This document shows positions 8,359-16,558 of a stretch of DNA of 64,000 nucleotides, piece by piece. A program made the translations under genes and the position numbers. Location: NCBI GenBank assembly GCA_965603495.1, contig CBFDDF010000008.1:1-64000 (forward strand), given 5' to 3'. The notes beneath the pieces were generated by a model. The model was not told the origin of the DNA. It made no database searches and saw only the letters and a list, made by a program, of their open reading frames with translations. The DNA is from Thiomicrorhabdus sp965603495. Its GTDB lineage: Bacteria > Pseudomonadota > Gammaproteobacteria > Thiomicrospirales > Thiomicrospiraceae. The number at the start of each line of letters is the position of its first letter. The first letter of the stretch is position 1.

Positions 8359-9000
8359 ATGAATCACTCTTTGTCTCTACCTAATAAAACCATTCAAGGC
8401 TTATATGTCATTACCGATCCGAGCTGTTCAACCCCAGAAACGCTAATTGCTGATGTCGACTTGGCATTACAAGGCGGTGCGAGGATTGTCCAGTTTCGTG
8501 ATAAACACTCGGCTTATGAACTTCAACTCAGTTTAGCTAAGCAACTTAAAACCCTTTGTGAAAGTTACCAGGCCTGGTTGATTATTAATGACGATATCCA
8601 ACTTGCCAAGCAATCTCAAGCACATGGTGTGCATATCGGTAGAAATGATGGGGATGTAAAAACGGCACGTGACACTCTTGGTGCTCATGCCATTATAGGG
8701 GTCACTTGCTATAACGATTATCAGCGCGCCGAACAGATGCAAAATCTGGGTGCCGACTATGTCGCATTTGGGCGGTTTTTCCCCTCATTGACGAAACCTG
8801 ATGCTCCACAGGCTGACCTACAAACCTTAATTCAAGCCAAGCAAAACCTGGCCATCCCTATTGTCGCCATTGGCGGTATAAATCACACGAATGCGCAGCA
8901 ACTCATCCATATCGGCGTCGATTCAGTCGCAGTCATTCAAGGTGTTTTTGGCCAACCTGAGATAAAGTCCGCGGCACAATCTATCAGTCAACAATTCTAA
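8359..9000 (+). CDS. thiE: Thiamine-phosphate synthase
   Basis: ThiE joins HMP pyrophosphate and thiazole phosphate to make thiamine phosphate. The 213-residue TIM-barrel sequence shows GARIVQFRDK, IINDDIQLAKQSQAHGVHIG, the substrate loop GRFFPSLTKPDAP and the phosphate-binding AIGGINHTNAQQL. No TPP riboswitch is visible upstream. The codons for YQAW contain a copy of the iterated palindrome (8567-8578). Confidence 0.95.
   Translation: MNHSLSLPNKTIQGLYVITDPSCSTPETLIADVDLALQGGARIVQFRDKHSAYELQLSLAKQLKTLCESYQAWLIINDDIQLAKQSQAHGVHIGRNDGDVKTARDTLGAHAIIGVTCYNDYQRAEQMQNLGADYVAFGRFFPSLTKPDAPQADLQTLIQAKQNLAIPIVAIGGINHTNAQQLIHIGVDSVAVIQGVFGQPEIKSAAQSISQQF
8567..8578. repeat. Iterated palindrome ACCAGGCCTGGT, copy 2 (inside thiE)
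   Basis: Exact copy within coding sequence, read as TAC CAG GCC TGG (Tyr-Gln-Ala-Trp). Confidence 0.9.
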
Positions 9001-9070
9001 AGAGTCATCCCGGCGTTCTTATAACCAACAGTTTGTCTCATTTAGAGTTTAATTAGGGCTTAATCGCCGA

Positions 9071-9109
9071 TGATTTGACAATGATTTAACAATGAATTCA
9101 CGGTATAAT
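9071..9109 (+). promoter_or_regulatory. hemL promoter region with three 11-base direct repeats
   Basis: Three tandem 11-base units, TGATTTGACAA, TGATTTAACAA and TGAATTCACGG, end directly at a perfect TATAAT (9104-9109), 53 bases before hemL. The TTGACA in the first unit is too far (23 bases) to be the matching -35. The helical spacing suggests a binding site or simply a duplicated promoter motif. Confidence 0.5.
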
Positions 9110-9162
9110 TCGGCTCTATTATTTCAACCCCCTGACAAACTTGCAGATTAAAAGGAACTCAC

Positions 9163-10443
9163 ATGAGCAAATCTCACGACCTATTTGAAGCGGCGCAACA
9201 ACATATTCCGGGTGGCGTAAACTCGCCTGTTAGAGCTTTTAAGGGTGTGGGTGGAGATCCTGTTTTCTTCAAATCGGCTAAAGGCGCTTATTTAACCGAT
9301 GCGGATGATAAAGCCTACATCGATTATGTGGCGTCTTGGGGGCCAGCCATCTTAGGACACGCTCATCCGGACGTGGTTAAAGCCGTGCAGGAACAAGCTG
9401 AAAAAGGTTTAAGTTTCGGTGCACCAACTGCACTGGAAACTGAAATGGCTGATTTGGTCTGTGAGCTGATTCCTTCAATGGACATGGTCCGTATGGTGAG
9501 TTCAGGTACCGAAGCCACCATGACCGCGATTCGTTTAGCACGTGGCTATACTGGGCGTGACAAGATTGTTAAATTTGAAGGTTGTTATCACGGTCATTCT
9601 GACTCATTATTGGTCAAAGCTGGTTCAGGCGCATTGACGTTAGGCGTGCCTTCTTCACCGGGCGTACCAGACGTCCTGGCTGAACTCACACTCACTTTAA
9701 CGCACAATGATGCCTATGAAGTGCGTAAAGTATTTGCCGAAATAGGTGACCAAGTAGCCTGCATTATTGTTGAGCCAATTGCCGGTAACATGAACTGTAT
9801 CCCACCTGAAGCAGGTTTTTTAGAAACTCTACGTGAAGTCTGCGATGCAAGTGGTGCCGTACTGATTTTCGATGAAGTCATGTGTGGTTTCCGCGCAGGC
9901 CTACAAGGTGCACAGGGGCTGTACAACATTACCCCTGACCTAACCACCTTCGGTAAAGTCATCGGTGGCGGTATGCCCGTCGGTTCTTTCGGTGGCAAGC
10001 GAGAGATTATGCAACACATCGCTCCACTAGGTCCAGTCTATCAAGCAGGAACCTTATCGGGGAATCCAATCGCAATGGCCGCTGGTTTAACGACTTTAAA
10101 CCTGATTAAACAACCAGGATTCTTTGAAAACCTAGATGTTAAAGCCAAGCGTTTAACGACTGGAATGCAAGCCGTTGCAGATGAACTAGGCATTCCCTTC
10201 ACCACCAATCAAGTGGGTGGAATGTTCGGTTTCTTCTTCTCGGAAGAGAAGAATATCAGCCGTTTTGCCCAAGTCGCAAAAGGTAACATGGATCACTTCA
10301 AAGCCTTTTATCATGGCATGTTAGAGGAAGGTATTTATCTTGCGCCTTCGGCTTATGAAGCTGGCTTTGTCTCTTCACAACATACCGATGCAGACATTGA
10401 CAACACCATCCAGGCTGCAAAAAAAGTTATGTCTACGCTATAA
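9163..10443 (+). CDS. hemL: Glutamate-1-semialdehyde 2,1-aminomutase
   Basis: HemL converts glutamate-1-semialdehyde to 5-aminolevulinate in the C5 route of haem synthesis. The 426-residue length is typical. The PLP lysine is K265 in TTFGKVIGGGMPVG, and FDEVMCGFR precedes it as in class III aminotransferases. The N-terminal AAQQHIPGGVNSPVRAFKGVGG is the diagnostic HemL start. AAGGAA precedes the ATG. No other haem gene is adjacent. Confidence 0.97.
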   Translation: MSKSHDLFEAAQQHIPGGVNSPVRAFKGVGGDPVFFKSAKGAYLTDADDKAYIDYVASWGPAILGHAHPDVVKAVQEQAEKGLSFGAPTALETEMADLVCELIPSMDMVRMVSSGTEATMTAIRLARGYTGRDKIVKFEGCYHGHSDSLLVKAGSGALTLGVPSSPGVPDVLAELTLTLTHNDAYEVRKVFAEIGDQVACIIVEPIAGNMNCIPPEAGFLETLREVCDASGAVLIFDEVMCGFRAGLQGAQGLYNITPDLTTFGKVIGGGMPVGSFGGKREIMQHIAPLGPVYQAGTLSGNPIAMAAGLTTLNLIKQPGFFENLDVKAKRLTTGMQAVADELGIPFTTNQVGGMFGFFFSEEKNISRFAQVAKGNMDHFKAFYHGMLEEGIYLAPSAYEAGFVSSQHTDADIDNTIQAAKKVMSTL

Positions 10444-10455
10444 TTCACTGTTAAG

Positions 10456-10481
10456 ATTATGGATATAGCTATATCCATAAT
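10456..10481. repeat. Perfect 26-base palindrome downstream of hemL
   Basis: A perfect inverted repeat centred on TATAGCTATA lies 12 bases after hemL and 26 bases before the next gene. No T run follows it, so it is either an operator for the membrane protein/HD-GYP pair or a terminator-like structure. Confidence 0.6.
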
Positions 10482-10507
10482 TACCCTCTTGAAATAGGCA
10501 ATAAATA

Positions 10508-10783
10508 ATGAAACTTTTTGTTAAAATTTTTTCATACTCCACCATTGCAAGCATCGCTTTGCTCGTTGTATTAGCTTATCTCAATATGGTCATTATCTTA
10601 GAGTTTCCCAATCAACTTAAACTTTATATACTGCCAATCATCGCTGGACTGCTCATCAGCAGCATCACTTCGGTTATTTCCTACTCCTTAATCTCTAAGG
10701 CTCGTCGACTGCAAGCCAATACACCTGAGAATACCTCTCATAGAGAGAAATTGAACCTTGCGGCTGCTAGGGGAAGCATTTGA
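10508..10783 (+). CDS. Small two-pass membrane protein, paralog of the HD-GYP membrane domain
   Basis: The 91-residue product has two hydrophobic segments (about 8-31 and 39-62) and a short basic tail. Its first 70 residues align without gaps to the start of the next protein: MKLFVKIFSYSTIASIALLV against MKLFLKIFAYTSVVSTSLLV, and later YLNMV against YINMV. It therefore looks like a duplicated membrane-sensor domain without an output domain. Its stop TGA overlaps the TTG start of the HD-GYP gene, so the two are translationally coupled. A partner or decoy for the HD-GYP protein is plausible; no function is known. Confidence 0.8.
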   Translation: MKLFVKIFSYSTIASIALLVVLAYLNMVIILEFPNQLKLYILPIIAGLLISSITSVISYSLISKARRLQANTPENTSHREKLNLAAARGSI

Positions 10784-11613
10784 AACTTTTTTTAAAAATA
10801 TTTGCTTATACCTCTGTCGTCAGCACCTCATTGCTAGTCATCTTTGCCTATATTAATATGGTGATGGTTTTAGGGATTCCCTACGAACCTAAACTCTCTA
10901 TTGGCCCAACGTTCGTCGGAATTTTGATTGGGACAATTATCTCAATTATTACCTTTATTCTGGTCAAGAGAGTTAAACGGCTTGAGCATGAAAAAGCAGA
11001 GGAGTCCGTTGAAGCACAGCGAGAAATCATTTACATCCTCGGAGAAGCTACCGAATCGAGAAGCAGTGAAACCGGTTCCCACATCAAACGTGTCGCCGAA
11101 TACTCTTATTTATTGGCCAAACTTTATGGACTCTCGGATGAAGAAGCTGAACTGATTAAAACCGCATCCCCACTACATGATATTGGCAAAGTGGCAATCC
11201 CAGACAGTATCCTGCTAAAACCAGGAAAACTCACCGAAGATGAATACAACATCATGAAAACCCATGCTGAAATTGGCCATGGCATTCTAGCTCATTCAAC
11301 CCGTTCACTGTTCAAAACGGCTGCAGTCATCGCATTACAACATCATGAGAAATGGGATGGCACAGGGTATCCAAGCCAGCTTAAAGGCGAAGAAATACAT
11401 ATTCACGGCAGAATTATCGGCATCAGTGATGTATTCGACGCATTAATCAGTAAACGCGTTTATAAGGATTCGTGGAATTTAGAGCAAATCGCCGCATTAT
11501 TCCGTGAGCAGAAAGGGCGACATTTTGACCCCGAACTGTGTGAGTTATTTTTATTAAATATCGAAACCTTTGATGCAATCCACAGTCGATATGCCGATAT
11601 CCCTGAACAATAA
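10780..11613 (+). CDS. Membrane-anchored HD-GYP domain protein (probable c-di-GMP phosphodiesterase)
   Basis: This 277-residue protein has two N-terminal membrane segments (about 8-31 and 40-62), a short helix and an HD-GYP domain. HD is H133-D134 in SPLHDIGKVAIPDS, and the second motif HHEKWDGTGYP (188-198) is complete, including GYP, so hydrolysis of cyclic di-GMP is likely. The start is a TTG overlapping the TGA of the upstream paralog, supported by AGGGGA 5 bases before it. The N-terminus is a diverged duplicate of that upstream protein. There is no GGDEF domain nearby. Confidence 0.9.
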   Translation: MKLFLKIFAYTSVVSTSLLVIFAYINMVMVLGIPYEPKLSIGPTFVGILIGTIISIITFILVKRVKRLEHEKAEESVEAQREIIYILGEATESRSSETGSHIKRVAEYSYLLAKLYGLSDEEAELIKTASPLHDIGKVAIPDSILLKPGKLTEDEYNIMKTHAEIGHGILAHSTRSLFKTAAVIALQHHEKWDGTGYPSQLKGEEIHIHGRIIGISDVFDALISKRVYKDSWNLEQIAALFREQKGRHFDPELCELFLLNIETFDAIHSRYADIPEQ

Positions 11614-11700
11614 CAAGACTCTTTTAATAACACTTCTGCCTGATTCTCAGACACATTCACCTTACAACTATTCGGTTAAAAACCTTTCAAATAGCTTCTT

Positions 11701-12246
11701 ATGCCAAACTCTCATAGCCACAAAACACTGATTCAGCTTTTTAACCAGCAATTCATTCCCAGTCATAATACTGAACTAATTTGCTGCGAGGAAGAGCCCA
11801 TTTACCGCCCCGCTGATAGCCAACATCCACACCATCGCATTATCTTTGCTCACGGATTTTTTGCCAGCGCATTGCATGAAATATCGCATTGGAGTGTGGC
11901 GGGCAAACAACGGCGTTTATTGGAGGATTTTGGCTATTGGTATCAACCGGATGGTCGCAGTGCTGAGCAGCAATCTGAGTTTGAAATAGTCGAAGTTAAA
12001 CCGCAAGCATTAGAGTGGATATTCTCGCAATCAGCCAATTTCACTTTTTACTTTAGTGCAGATAATTTAAACGGTGATGCCGGCCCTTCTGAATCTTTTA
12101 AACAAGCCGTATTAAAGCAAGTACAAACCTATTTAGAGAAGGGTCTGCCGAAACGTGCACAGGCGTGGTCGGATTGTCTAGTCGAGCACTTTAGAGCCCA
12201 ACAACCACTCAATATTGAAGAGTTCTGTTTGCAAAAAGTTGGTTGA
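11701..12246 (+). CDS. epmC: Elongation factor P hydroxylase
   Basis: EpmC (YfcM) hydroxylates the beta-lysyl-lysine of EF-P, the last modification step. The 181-residue length matches E. coli EpmC (182). The metal-binding region IFAHGFFASALHEISHWSVAG is present, with the HExxH-like HEISH. EpmA and EpmB are not in the window. There is no close operon partner, and the HD-GYP gene ends 87 bases upstream. Confidence 0.92.
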   Translation: MPNSHSHKTLIQLFNQQFIPSHNTELICCEEEPIYRPADSQHPHHRIIFAHGFFASALHEISHWSVAGKQRRLLEDFGYWYQPDGRSAEQQSEFEIVEVKPQALEWIFSQSANFTFYFSADNLNGDAGPSESFKQAVLKQVQTYLEKGLPKRAQAWSDCLVEHFRAQQPLNIEEFCLQKVG

Positions 12247-12273
12247 GTCTATTCACGGAATAGACAAGAAATT

Positions 12274-12363
12274 TTAACGCTTGTTTTTAGGCGGCTTAAT
12301 CATCCAAACCACCCATAAAACAATCAAGACTAAAATAAATACTTCTAAAAGAATCCAAGCCAT
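12274..12363 (-). CDS. 29-residue single-pass membrane protein downstream of mpl
   Basis: A short open frame starts 8 bases after the mpl stop, on the same strand, with AAGG about 8 bases before its ATG. It reads MAWILLEVFILVLIVLWVVW then MIKPPKNKR: one long hydrophobic helix followed by a basic tail, a positive-inside signature of a small inner-membrane protein. Its composition, spacing and ribosome binding site support translation coupled to mpl. I do not recognise a family, and no function can be given. Confidence 0.6.
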   Translation of the reverse strand: MAWILLEVFILVLIVLWVVWMIKPPKNKR

Positions 12364-12371
12364 GATTAGCC

Positions 12372-13805
12372 TTACTGATCAGGCTTGTTGAACTTTAGGG
12401 CTTCGAATAGTTTTTGGTGAATACCGCCAAAACTGCCGTTGCTCATAATCACAACGGTATCACAGGGCTGTAAATCATTCACTAACTGTTCTAGTAGAGC
12501 TTCATAGCTGTTTTTAACCGTGACGGTTTGCGTAAACTCTTCTATTGGTAATTGCCAATTCCAATCGTCATCAATAAAGGCATAAACAGCATCAGCTTCT
12601 TTGAAAGCTAATGGCAAAGTCGCTTTATGGATTCCCATTCGCATCGTATTTGAACGGGGTTCAAACACGGCAATTAAACGACCCTGCCGCTCAGATTGTT
12701 CTAAAGAGCCGGAGGGCATGCCAGGCCTGGTCAGTTTGGTTTGGGCATGTTGTAACTGTTTCCTAGCACCTTGCAGCGTGGTTTCAATGGCGGTTGGATG
12801 ATGAGCAAAATCATCATAAACTTTAATTCCATCCACCTCACCAATCAACGTCATTCTGCGGCGAATGCCTTTAAATTCAGACAAACCTTCAACTGCGATA
12901 CGTGCCAGTACACCACAATGCACTGCCGCCGCAATGGCACTCAAGGCGTTACGTACATTATGTAGCCCGGTTAAAGCCCACTTTACGCGCCCTAAACAAT
13001 GACCTTTATACATCACTTCAAACTCAGAACCGTCTTGGGCATAAAGCTTATAACTCCACTCGCCCGCAGAACCTTGTTTTTCGATTGGCGTCCAACATCC
13101 TAAGGTAATGACTTCATCCAAATAAGGCTCATCGGTTGGCATCACAATCAAACCATTGCCAGGCACTGTACGAACTAAGTGATGAAACTGTTTTTGAATG
13201 TCTTTAACCGAATCAAAAATATCCGCATGATCAAACTCTAGATTATTTAACACACAAGTTCTTGGATGATAGTGGACAAACTTAGAGCGTTTATCAAAGA
13301 AAGCCGTGTCATATTCATCAGCTTCGACCACAAAAAACGGAGAATCCCCTAATCGCGCCGACACACCAAAGTTTTCCGGCACGCCACCAATCAAAAAACC
13401 AGGATTTAAGTTGGCGTATTCCAGTAACCAGGCCACCATCGATGCGGTGGAGGTCTTACCATGCGTTCCGGCCACAGCAACGACCCAGCGATCATGAAGA
13501 ACATGCTCTGCTAGCCATTGTGGCCCAGAGGTATAAGCTTGCAGAGTGTTGAGCGTCGCCTCCACCGCCACATGACCACGACTTTTAGCGTTGCCAATCA
13601 CCACCGAATCAGGTGAATCTTTCAGAAATGAGATGTCATCATCATTAGAAACCGCGATGCCCGCTTGCTCTAATTGGGTACTCATCGGCGGATAAATGGC
13701 TTTATCAGAACCGGATACTTGATGTCCCATCGCTTTAGCTATTTGGGCAATCCCCCCCATAAAAGTGCCTGCGATGCCTAATATATGAATTTTCTCTACT
13801 TTCAC
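12372..13805 (-). CDS. mpl: UDP-N-acetylmuramate:L-alanyl-gamma-D-glutamyl-meso-diaminopimelate ligase
   Basis: Mpl recycles murein tripeptide by ligating it to UDP-MurNAc. It is a Mur-ligase: IHILGIAGTFMGGIAQIA at the N-terminus (characteristic of Mpl), ATP loop GTHGKTSTASM, VVEADEYDTAFFDKRSKF, NNLEFDHADIF and DDFAHHPTAI. The GTG at 13805 is preferred because AAGGAT lies 6 bases upstream and the protein then begins MKVEKIHILGI as in relatives. The alternative TTG at 13823 has no such site. Length is 477 residues (E. coli 457). It is divergent from rnd, with 47 bases between starts, and contains one copy of the iterated palindrome. Confidence 0.95.
   Translation of the reverse strand: MKVEKIHILGIAGTFMGGIAQIAKAMGHQVSGSDKAIYPPMSTQLEQAGIAVSNDDDISFLKDSPDSVVIGNAKSRGHVAVEATLNTLQAYTSGPQWLAEHVLHDRWVVAVAGTHGKTSTASMVAWLLEYANLNPGFLIGGVPENFGVSARLGDSPFFVVEADEYDTAFFDKRSKFVHYHPRTCVLNNLEFDHADIFDSVKDIQKQFHHLVRTVPGNGLIVMPTDEPYLDEVITLGCWTPIEKQGSAGEWSYKLYAQDGSEFEVMYKGHCLGRVKWALTGLHNVRNALSAIAAAVHCGVLARIAVEGLSEFKGIRRRMTLIGEVDGIKVYDDFAHHPTAIETTLQGARKQLQHAQTKLTRPGMPSGSLEQSERQGRLIAVFEPRSNTMRMGIHKATLPLAFKEADAVYAFIDDDWNWQLPIEEFTQTVTVKNSYEALLEQLVNDLQPCDTVVIMSNGSFGGIHQKLFEALKFNKPDQ
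12720..12731. repeat. Iterated palindrome core CCAGGCCTGG, copy 3 (inside mpl)
   Basis: The 10-base core is exact and one outer base is changed (GCCAGGCCTGGT). On the coding strand it reads ACC AGG CCT GGC (Thr-Arg-Pro-Gly), a different frame from the thiE copy. Confidence 0.85.
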
Positions 13806-13852
13806 GCAATTATCCTTGCTCAACTTACGTCACTCTCTTACACTCTCTCACT

Positions 13853-15058
13853 ATGAAAGAGAATGCTTATATATCGGTAGAAACCGAATCCCAATTGCTC
13901 CACTACTGTCAGCAAATCATCGACAACCCTGAGATCTCTTGGGTGGCTATCGACACTGAATTTGTCAGAGTGGATACCTATTTTTCTGAACTTAGTTTAG
14001 TTCAAATTCAAGACTGCTTGGGACAAATGGCGATTATTGATCCAATATTGATCACGCAATCAGCCGATGTCACCAGCGGAACACACCCTCTGAGTGCTTT
14101 GACGGCGTTACTGACCGACCCGAACACCCTTAAAGTATTCCATTCCGCGCGCCAAGACATCGAAGTATTGTACCAACTTGAAGACAAAATGCCGGTCTCT
14201 ATTTTCGATACTCAACTCGCTGCGCTGTTTTTAAAACATGGTGAAATGGCTGGATTCGCTCGTGTCATTAAAGAAGAGTTAGGGGTTATTATCGATAAAA
14301 GCCAAACACGCACCAATTGGCATAATCGACCTTTGACACCTGAGCAGATTGAATACGCTTTAGATGATGTCCGTTACCTCTCGCCACTCTATGAACAATG
14401 CTTGAAATCTCTGACCCCAGATGAAATTGAGGCGGTTATCCAAGATTGTGCCGCGATGTTAGATAAAACACTCTATACACCAGATCCAGAAAATGCCGGT
14501 GCCAAAGTCAAAGGCATCAAGGCCTTTAAAGCCAAACAGTTGGCAATCGTCAATACCCTTGCAACATGGCGCGAAAGCTTTGCCGTGACACAAAATCAAC
14601 CCAAGAAATGGGTAATGGATGATGATGTCATTACCCATATTGCCAAGCGCCCACCGATTACGATGGAGGCGCTTTACAAAGTGCCGCAGATCAAATCTTC
14701 TTCAGTAAAAGCCTATGGGGCACTCTGGGTTGAGTTAATTGATGAAGTGTTTCAACAGTCGCCGGATGAATGGCCAAAACCAGCAGACAAAGTAGCCAGC
14801 CCAACCCTGCAAGAAGAAGCACTCATACAACTGTGCATGGCTTATGCTCAACAGGTGGCGATAGATTACCGTTTGAACCTACCCTCCTTAATCAATCGCA
14901 ATGATATGCTCGCCATATTACGTCAGGAAAACGACGCCGACTCAATATTGAAAGGTTGGCGTAATCAGTTGATAGGCAAGGACTTAATATCAATCAAAAA
15001 AGGTCAACTATCACTTAAGATTGAGCAGAACAAAATTATGCTCGTCCACAATAGATAA
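13853..15058 (+). CDS. rnd: Ribonuclease D
   Basis: RNase D is a 3'-5' exonuclease that trims tRNA and other stable RNA. The 401-residue protein has the DEDD exonuclease motifs: VAIDTEFVR (D34, E36), FHSARQDIEVL and YALDDVRYLSPLY. Two HRDC-like regions follow (about 215-290 and 315-400). The length is close to E. coli Rnd (375). It is divergent from mpl. No Shine-Dalgarno is visible before the ATG, so a leaderless or weakly initiated message is possible. Confidence 0.94.
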   Translation: MKENAYISVETESQLLHYCQQIIDNPEISWVAIDTEFVRVDTYFSELSLVQIQDCLGQMAIIDPILITQSADVTSGTHPLSALTALLTDPNTLKVFHSARQDIEVLYQLEDKMPVSIFDTQLAALFLKHGEMAGFARVIKEELGVIIDKSQTRTNWHNRPLTPEQIEYALDDVRYLSPLYEQCLKSLTPDEIEAVIQDCAAMLDKTLYTPDPENAGAKVKGIKAFKAKQLAIVNTLATWRESFAVTQNQPKKWVMDDDVITHIAKRPPITMEALYKVPQIKSSSVKAYGALWVELIDEVFQQSPDEWPKPADKVASPTLQEEALIQLCMAYAQQVAIDYRLNLPSLINRNDMLAILRQENDADSILKGWRNQLIGKDLISIKKGQLSLKIEQNKIMLVHNR

Positions 15059-15150
15059 CTTTAAAAGTCGTCTTATTTGTATTTTTAAGACCTATTTTGT
15101 CAATCCCCTAAATGCCCATTTACTCAAGTGATAACCCAAGGAATCCCAAA

Positions 15151-16482
15151 GTGAACGCCCAAAATAGTAACACGCCCTCTTCTCAAAACATGCCTGATAA
15201 GCCAGGACTACAACCCGCCAAAAACGTCCTCTATGCTCAAGCCGGTGGTGTCACTGCGGTCATCAATGTCAGTGCGGCAGCCGTCATTGAAACGGTTCAG
15301 CAACATTCAGGTTTTTTTGGTAAAACCTATGCCGCCCTAAATGGAATTAAAGGCGTATTAGAAGAGGATTTTGTTGATTTGAGCGACATATCCCAAGCCA
15401 CTTTGGAAAAATTGAAATACCAACCTGGCGCAGCGTTCAAAGCCTGTCGCTTTGATTTGGATCCTCTTGATCATAACCCTGCACAATATGAACGGGTTTT
15501 AGAGGTCTTTAAAAGTTATGAGATTGGCTACTTTCTTTACAATGGTGGCAATGGTTCCATGGTCACCGCACAAAAAGTTGCCGACTATTGCTGTCAACAT
15601 GGCCACCCTGTTATCTGTGTTGGTGTTCCGAAAACCATTGATAATGATTTGGATCTATCGCACTGTAGCCCTGGGTTTGGCAGCGCTGCAAAATACCTTG
15701 CGACAAGCTTTCTAGAAGCTACGCAGGATATTATCTCCATGCATGAGACCTCTTCTAAATTCTTTATTATGGAAACGATGGGCAGAAATACCGGTTGGTT
15801 AACCCTCTCTGCCGCCCTTATTAAAGACATCATTCCTGATGTACCCTTAATCATACTGCCTGCTGAACGCCCTTTTAATGAAGCCGCTTTTCTGCAAAAG
15901 GTCGAAAACCTGATTGCTGAAAAAGGTTACTGCGTCTGTGCTGTATCGGAAGGCTTACAGAAAGAAAATGGCGAGTACATCAGCATTGCAAGTATCGAAC
16001 ACACCCATGAGCGTGACTACGTTCAATTAGGCGGCGCTGGTACAACCTTATCGCATATCGTCGCTCAGCACTTTAACAGTAAAACCCATTGTGCCATTCC
16101 TGACTATCTGCAACGCTCTGCCAGCCACATGGTATCGGAAGTAGATTGGCAGATGGCGTATGGTGCAGGTAAAGCAGCCGTTGAAGCGGCATTAGAGGGG
16201 CAACATGGCGTCTTGCCCATTATTGAACTAACGAGTATAAAACCCTTTACATGGGCCTTTAAAACCGTTGATTTAAACGCTGTGGCCAACCTAGAAAAAA
16301 CGGTGCCAGATGCCTTTCTGACAGAAGATGGCATGGATGTCACAGAGGCTGCTTTAGAGTACTTACGCCCACTGATTCAAGGTGAACGTCCAGTTCCGTT
16401 TAAGAATGGTTTACCAGATATCCCATTAATTGCGTTTTCAACGGTCGACAAACAACTAACGCCGTTTATCGCCATCAAATAA
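15151..16482 (+). CDS. 6-phosphofructokinase, probably pyrophosphate-dependent
   Basis: The fold is phosphofructokinase: NVLYAQAGGVTAVIN, YNGGNGSMVTAQKVADY, GVPKTIDNDLDLSHCSPGFGSA and FIMETMGRNTGWLT. PKTIDND, with lysine where ATP enzymes have glycine, is typical of PPi-dependent enzymes that can run both glycolysis and gluconeogenesis. The first motif is GGNGS rather than GGDGS or GGDDS, so phosphoryl-donor choice is an inference. I prefer the GTG at 15151 (443 residues), since AAGGA is 8 bases upstream; the in-frame ATG at 15112 lacks a ribosome binding site and would add an unconserved-looking tail. In autotrophs this enzyme type can also act on sedoheptulose bisphosphate. Confidence 0.88.
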   Translation: MNAQNSNTPSSQNMPDKPGLQPAKNVLYAQAGGVTAVINVSAAAVIETVQQHSGFFGKTYAALNGIKGVLEEDFVDLSDISQATLEKLKYQPGAAFKACRFDLDPLDHNPAQYERVLEVFKSYEIGYFLYNGGNGSMVTAQKVADYCCQHGHPVICVGVPKTIDNDLDLSHCSPGFGSAAKYLATSFLEATQDIISMHETSSKFFIMETMGRNTGWLTLSAALIKDIIPDVPLIILPAERPFNEAAFLQKVENLIAEKGYCVCAVSEGLQKENGEYISIASIEHTHERDYVQLGGAGTTLSHIVAQHFNSKTHCAIPDYLQRSASHMVSEVDWQMAYGAGKAAVEAALEGQHGVLPIIELTSIKPFTWAFKTVDLNAVANLEKTVPDAFLTEDGMDVTEAALEYLRPLIQGERPVPFKNGLPDIPLIAFSTVDKQLTPFIAIK

Positions 16483-16512
16483 CCAACGCGAACAATCAAC
16501 ACTTTCAATGCT

Positions 16513-16546
16513 TTTCAAGCCTTACCAGGCCTGGTAAGACTTGAAA
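16513..16546. terminator. Convergent hairpin with the iterated palindrome at its centre
   Basis: The 34-base inverted repeat has arms TTTCAAG...CTTGAAA around an 18-base palindrome (16521-16538), with one mismatched pair. It lies between the ends of two convergent genes. T runs are weak, so termination is likely but not certain. Confidence 0.5.
16524..16535. repeat. Iterated palindrome ACCAGGCCTGGT, copy 4
   Basis: Exact copy, extended to CTTACCAGGCCTGGTAAG, in the centre of the convergent hairpin. Confidence 0.9.
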
Positions 16547-16558
16547 TAAGCCTGAACG

